From NCBI GenBank assembly GCA_031551355.1, contig JAVBNT010000015.1, positions 1 through 42,912 on the forward strand: 42,912 nt of DNA, written 5' to 3'. Origin of the DNA: JAVBNT01 sp031551355 (GTDB taxonomy: Bacteria; Vulcanimicrobiota; CADAWZ01). The notes beneath the pieces were generated by a model. The model searched no databases. It was not told the origin of the DNA and worked only from the letters and a program-made list of their open reading frames with translations. Numbering within the stretch: the first letter of the stretch is position 1; every line of letters starts with the position of its first letter. Made by a program: the position numbers and the translations under genes. This document shows positions 39,527 through 42,912 of this stretch, piece after piece.

Positions 39527-40012
39527 TCAATCGGTATCATTGGGCTTTGCCTGCAGCCAGTTGAGGAATGCCACTCCAAGATCGACCATTGACACCAGAC
39601 CTTTAAGCTTTCCGTCGTTGACGATCAGAAGATCCTGCATTTTAAAGTGTGACATGACGGTTACAGCGCCGAAAACCGAGCAGTTTTCCGATACTGTCGT
39701 CAGGTTTTTATCCATTATTTCGGTAATTTTTTTGTTTAGTATTGACTTTGATTCCGTATCCGGATATTCTATTTCGCCGTAATCCTCAATATTTTCAATC
39801 AGATTTTCAATATTGTAGATTAATTCAAAATAGGAGGGCATGAATTTTTTCATGATGCTTTTGAGCCGCAGCGCTCCCAGAAAGTTGCCGTCTTGGTCAA
39901 CCACCGGCAAGACTCCGACTTTTTTTTCGAGAAATATATTGATAGCTTCGTTTATTGTTATATCAGGAGATGCGGTTATTAAATCTGTTTTCATCCAGGT
40001 TTTTATAATCAT
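39527..40012 (-). CDS. CBS-domain pair protein
   Basis: A 161-residue stand-alone CBS pair. The first CBS runs about 6-60 (TWMKTDLITASPDITINEAI, then GVLPVVDQDGNFLGAL); the second about 95-150 (EIMDKNLTTVSENCSVFGAV, then LLIVNDGKLKGLVSMVDLG). CBS pairs bind adenine nucleotides such as AMP or ATP and usually regulate partner proteins; no partner is known here. AAGGAG sits 8 bases before the ATG. The promoter region of the ABC-2 gene lies beyond its terminator. Confidence 0.9.
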   Translation of the reverse strand: MIIKTWMKTDLITASPDITINEAINIFLEKKVGVLPVVDQDGNFLGALRLKSIMKKFMPSYFELIYNIENLIENIEDYGEIEYPDTESKSILNKKITEIMDKNLTTVSENCSVFGAVTVMSHFKMQDLLIVNDGKLKGLVSMVDLGVAFLNWLQAKPNDTD

Positions 40013-40154
40013 TATTAGTCTCCTTTTTTATTGTATTCATAAAAAATTTTCTATTTAACAGGAATTATGTCCTTTCGGCGGGGATTAAATTTTTCACTTT
40101 TATATGGTATCATATACTTTATCAGGACTTTTATTTTATACCGGGAGGTTTTAT

Positions 40155-41129
40155 TTGAGCCGCAATAAATCTGATAAATCCGGCAGACCGTCCGTTAAAC
40201 CCTCTGTTACATTTAGCATGGTTGATTTTGTTACATATATCTTTATATGCTTTTTTATTGTGTTTATCATAATTATGTCTGTTCTTGACGCAATTGATAA
40301 TCACCGCCATTCATCTGAGGAATCAGCGAATGTTCCTGTAAAATTCAGCTATATACCGGTTACAAATGCTGCTGACGATGCAAAATTTGTCTATAAACTG
40401 GAAACGGCGCATTTCGTTAAAAATAATTTTGACGGCAAAGATTTTAGAGTTGAAAAATTTACCAATGCCTTGATTTCTGTTGAAAAAAGGAATTTATTCG
40501 CCGGTTACATTACGGCCGAACTGACAGCCGACAGTATAGAATCTGTTTTGAGTTTAAACAGTGAAAAACGCTGCCTGCCATCGGTATCCCGTCCTGAAAA
40601 ACAGAATCCCCTGAAAGTCAGGGTAAACCCTCAGGGGCAGCTTATTGAACGTTCCGGAGGAACTGTCGAAAAAGGACTTCAGCCGCTTTTTTTTCCGGTC
40701 ATCTTTCCCGAGGGGGAGAAGATGGTTGGCGATGTCTGGGAAACACCTGTACAGCAGGAGTTTGAGGTTTTTCCTCAGACAACGGAGGCTGAAGGCGGCT
40801 GGAAAATAGTCTTTCATGTTCTCATTGACTCGGAATTGGTTTCATATGACGCTCAGACCGGAGACGCTGTAGTAAGAGAGGGCTATACGGTAACCAGAAT
40901 CACCGGAGTCCGCAAATTTTTTAAGGAAAGACTGAACAGCGAAGGGTTTGATTTCCGTGCCTATTCTGAAGAAGGCGGAAAGGGTTTATGCGGGAATTAC
41001 CGCTATAACTCTAAGACAGGAGTCATTATAAAACTTGACCGCAGGTTGAATTATGAAGTGCGTTCCGGCGAGTTTTATGTGAATTTAATAAATACTACCA
41101 AGCTTGAGCTGCTCAAGCCGCAGCCGTGA
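40155..41129 (+). CDS. membrane-anchored protein, first of a tandem paralogous pair
   Basis: 324 residues from TTG 40155, 6 bases after GGGAGG. A cytoplasmic, basic N terminus, one helix (about 25-47, FVTYIFICFFIVFIIIMSVL), then an external beta-rich domain. The core matches the next protein block by block: FVYKLETAHFVKNNFDGK, AELTADSIESVLSLN, KVRVNPQGQLIERSGG, QPLFFPVIFPEGEK, GDVWETPVQQEFEVFPQ and VRKFFKERLNSEGF. No enzyme motif and no known domain that I can name. The TTG start is supported by the next gene's matching TTG start. The two probably arose by duplication. Confidence 0.8.
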   Translation: MSRNKSDKSGRPSVKPSVTFSMVDFVTYIFICFFIVFIIIMSVLDAIDNHRHSSEESANVPVKFSYIPVTNAADDAKFVYKLETAHFVKNNFDGKDFRVEKFTNALISVEKRNLFAGYITAELTADSIESVLSLNSEKRCLPSVSRPEKQNPLKVRVNPQGQLIERSGGTVEKGLQPLFFPVIFPEGEKMVGDVWETPVQQEFEVFPQTTEAEGGWKIVFHVLIDSELVSYDAQTGDAVVREGYTVTRITGVRKFFKERLNSEGFDFRAYSEEGGKGLCGNYRYNSKTGVIIKLDRRLNYEVRSGEFYVNLINTTKLELLKPQP

Positions 41130-41181
41130 TAGATTGGCTTTAATCCTGTAAGAAGTTCATGATATTGCCCGAGGTTTAAAT

Positions 41182-42234
41182 TTGAGACGTAAAAAAGCTG
41201 CCAAATCTGCTAAGCCGATCGTCAAAAGTTCTTCTAGAATCAATAAATTTGATTTTTCTGCATATTTTCACGAGGTGGAGAAGATGAATAGTAATAAGAA
41301 AAGTATTTTTAAGATGTTGCCGTTTATTTTTGTGATAGCTGTTATTTTTTTGCCGAATATAATATATATGTTTTTTCCCGGCCTGGAACCTGCTAATTTT
41401 AAATATAGTCCTGTAAAAAATAGTATGTCTCGTTTTGACAATCAGGTAAGGGCGGACTCTCCGTCTGCAAGTTTTGTCTATAAGATGGAGACCGGTGATT
41501 TCCTTGAGAGTAATTTTGACGGTAATACTTTCAAGGCGGAAAAACGTAACGATGCCGTCGTCAATTTAAGAAACATGCAAGTTTCCGAGTCAGGGGAGAT
41601 TACTGCTGAGCTGACTGCCGACAATATCGAATCGGTTTTGACCGTAAACGGAGTAAAACGTTTTTTGCCGCCGCTGGCCAGGCCTGAAAGCCAGGACCCT
41701 TTGATTTTGAAAATCAGTCCCAAGGGACAGATTCTTGAGAGTCGCGGAGGAGCGGTAGAAAAATCTTTGCAGCCTCTTTTTTTGCCGGTGATTCTTCCTG
41801 ACGGCACGAAAAAGGCCGGTGATAGCTGGGAAACCCTTGTTCAGCAGGAGTTTGAAATGTTTCCCCAGGCTGAAGAAGCTGAAGGCGGATTGAAATTAAG
41901 AATTTATGTGACCATCAAGTCGCATTTTGTTTCTTATGATCGTAAAACGGGATGTGCCGTTGTCAGTGAGGAGTTTCATGTTACCAGGGTCAGCGGCATT
42001 CGTAAGTTTTTTGAGGAGAGGCTGGGCAGCAAAGATTTTAAAATTGAAGGATACAAAGTTGCAGACACAAATGATTATGATTTAGGTAAAGGCACTTATA
42101 GTTATGAGTATAAGAGCGGCGTTATTTCCAAGCTCCGGCGCAGACTGAATATGGAGCTGCAGACCGGTGAGTTTTACATGGTTTTTAAAAAGACGACCGA
42201 ACTTGAGCTGCTCAGCAGGAAATTTGCGGATTAA
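41182..42234 (+). CDS. membrane-anchored protein, second of a tandem paralogous pair
   Basis: 350 residues from TTG 41182, 7 bases after GAGG. An ATG at 41284 with GAGGTGGAG upstream is a possible alternative that drops the first 34 residues. The N-terminal basic tail, one helix (about 45-67) and the beta-rich domain match the preceding protein: FVYKMETGDFLESNFDG, AELTADNIESVLTVNG, LKISPKGQILESRGG, QPLFLPVILPDGTK, GDSWETLVQQEFEMFPQ. Roughly half the residues in these blocks are shared. Function unknown; likely extracytoplasmic, maybe an envelope or partner-binding role. Confidence 0.8.
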   Translation: MRRKKAAKSAKPIVKSSSRINKFDFSAYFHEVEKMNSNKKSIFKMLPFIFVIAVIFLPNIIYMFFPGLEPANFKYSPVKNSMSRFDNQVRADSPSASFVYKMETGDFLESNFDGNTFKAEKRNDAVVNLRNMQVSESGEITAELTADNIESVLTVNGVKRFLPPLARPESQDPLILKISPKGQILESRGGAVEKSLQPLFLPVILPDGTKKAGDSWETLVQQEFEMFPQAEEAEGGLKLRIYVTIKSHFVSYDRKTGCAVVSEEFHVTRVSGIRKFFEERLGSKDFKIEGYKVADTNDYDLGKGTYSYEYKSGVISKLRRRLNMELQTGEFYMVFKKTTELELLSRKFAD

Positions 42235-42318
42235 TCGGGAGGAAGAGCCGTTTAAGTTGTCAAAATTTGTCATCATCACATAGTCGTGCAATATTAAAAT
42301 ATAACAAAGAGTTTCATT

Positions 42319-42757
42319 ATGGAACGTTTACTGCTTACTGAAAATGTCAGGCTTTTTTTTATTGTAATATATGCCATAATGTCTTTTTTTACAATTGTGA
42401 CATATATGCTTAAACTGTTTTGCCGTAAGGAATCCATGCAGAGCTTTGCCGGAAACTTTTTGCAGCGCCTGAAATCGTTTTGGATGGTGATAGTTCTTTT
42501 TACGGTTGCTCTTGTCGGCACCAAGGTAACCGCATTCGCTCTGATTACGCTGATAAGTTTTCTCGCATTGAAAGAGTTTCTGTCCTTAGCCCCCAAAAGA
42601 GATACCGACCGGATTACGATTTTTTTTGCCAGATGCTGCTTATTTATTGTAACTGGATGGTCATGTTTTACATTTTTGTCCCTCTTTATATGTTTTTGCT
42701 GATTCCTCTGACGATGGTTTTGGCCGCGATACCGCAGGTTTTCAAAAAACAAATAAA
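42319..42757 (+). pseudogene. phosphatidate cytidylyltransferase homologue, frameshifted and cut by an IS
   Basis: The N-terminal part reads as a CDP-diglyceride-synthase-type membrane protein (VRLFFIVIYAIMSFFTIVTYM; then RLKSFWMVIVLFTVALVG, TKVTAFALITLISFLALKEFLSLAP). At an 8-T run (42620-42627) the frame shifts; adding one T gives QMLLIYCNWMVMFYIFVPLY then MFLLIPLTMVLAAIPQVF, which fits the same family. The gene then meets IS200 DNA after about 147 residues, while the family is about 300, so its end is lost. The family makes CDP-diacylglycerol for phospholipids; a functional copy must lie elsewhere if this one is dead. Confidence 0.78.
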
Positions 42758-42806
42758 CCCCCAGCTATGCTGGGGGAATGTCAGAGAGCTTTAGCTTTAA
42801 GTAAAA

Positions 42807-42863
42807 TACCTCCAATGTTAAAATGATGAAGGTTTGCCGACCACATCATAAACAAAGGAGGTA
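42807..42863 (+). promoter_or_regulatory. translation-blocking leader of IS200 tnpA
   Basis: TACCTCC (42807-42813) pairs exactly with GGAGGTA (42857-42863), which includes the Shine-Dalgarno. Between them ATGATG-aa-GGT pairs with ACC-a-CATCAT (42823-42833 with 42840-42849). The ribosome site would be hidden, as is known for IS200 tnpA mRNA. Confidence 0.85.
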
Positions 42864-42868
42864 GTCCA

Positions 42869-42912
42869 ATGGACAAAAATAGTTTAGCACATACAATGTG
42901 GGAATGTAAGTA
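42869..42912 (+). CDS. tnpA: IS200-type transposase TnpA, 5' end only
   Basis: Fifteen codons read MDKNSLAHTMWECKY, the conserved start of IS200 Y1 transposases (HUH-type; the family continues HIVFAPKYRR). The frame is open to the end of the window. The enzyme would move the element as single-stranded DNA. Expression is probably low because of the leader hairpin. Confidence 0.9.
   Translation, partial: MDKNSLAHTMWECK

Larger units (their letters stand above)
42758..42912 (+). mobile_element. left end of an IS200/IS605-type element (runs off the window)
   Basis: CCCCCAGC and GCTGGGGG (42758-42765 with 42769-42776, 3-base loop) make the left-end hairpin typical of single-strand-transposing IS200 elements. 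The exact left boundary may be a few bases earlier. It lies inside the cytidylyltransferase gene, so this is an insertion. Confidence 0.88.

Noticed and set aside
1..42912. CRISPR array, prophage, toxin-antitoxin or restriction system
   Set aside because: No regularly spaced direct repeats, no integrase or phage structural gene, and no recognisable toxin-antitoxin or restriction pair was seen.
1..42912. tRNA or rRNA genes
   Set aside because: I looked for cloverleaf arms and T-loop GGTTCGAATCC-type sequences and found none that pair properly.

Overview
The window is one bacterial segment of about 43 kb, AT-rich, with densely packed short operons on both strands. I see no tRNA, rRNA, CRISPR array or phage module. 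Several genes use TTG or GTG starts behind clear Shine-Dalgarno sequences, and consensus TTGACA/TATAAT promoters recur. The cysS-rlmB-sigH order and a SigH very like that of Bacillus are Firmicutes-type. A PilX-like protein, a Gram-negative-style phosphatidate cytidylyltransferase homologue and many secreted proteins suggest a diderm or deep-branching relative. The metabolism looks anaerobic (flavodoxin-ferredoxin and FMN-reductase proteins). I cannot name the phylum; Negativicutes-like or Riflebacteria-like lineages are guesses only.

Left part (1-9.6 kb): an odd 24-C run; a secreted protein; a divergent Crp/Fnr regulator and DMT transporter with a CRP-like palindrome between them; a MalY-type C-S lyase; a class D beta-lactamase; overlapping SDR and GNAT genes; a decayed flavoprotein locus carrying a MITE-like element with 19-bp inverted ends; and a 941-residue PilX-like protein.

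Middle (9.6-23.5 kb): a flavodoxin/ferredoxin fusion, a frameshifted esterase, a cupin, a YgjP-type metalloprotease, a CadC-like repressor plus Zn/Cd/Pb P-type ATPase with two operators built around a consensus promoter, a glutaredoxin, an FMN-reductase-like protein, a TetR regulator, a candidate multi-stem structured RNA, an acetyltransferase, an nfo-alkD base-repair pair, and a three-gene zinc-ribbon/PH-like operon split by a 143-bp MITE. A diverged relative of that MITE lies near 9.8-10 kb.

Right part (23.8-42.9 kb): an orphan trpB behind a Clp ATPase with a degenerate first ATPase domain; a four-gene secreted protease operon (S8 subtilase with a membrane tail, small beta-barrel-like protein, S41 protease, DUF3352-like protein); a pseudo-receiver protein; cysS-rlmB and sigH; an ABC-2-type permease and partner with a strong promoter and perfect operator; a CBS-pair protein; a tandem pair of paralogous membrane-anchored proteins; and a CDP-diglyceride-synthase homologue broken by a frameshift and by an IS200-type element that runs off the end.

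The least explained units are the zinc-ribbon/PH-like operon, the degenerate Clp ATPase, the subtilase/S41 operon, the structured RNA near 18.3 kb and the two MITE types. Three oddities lie at homopolymers (C24 at 117, A7 at 11270, T8 at 42620) and could be sequencing errors.
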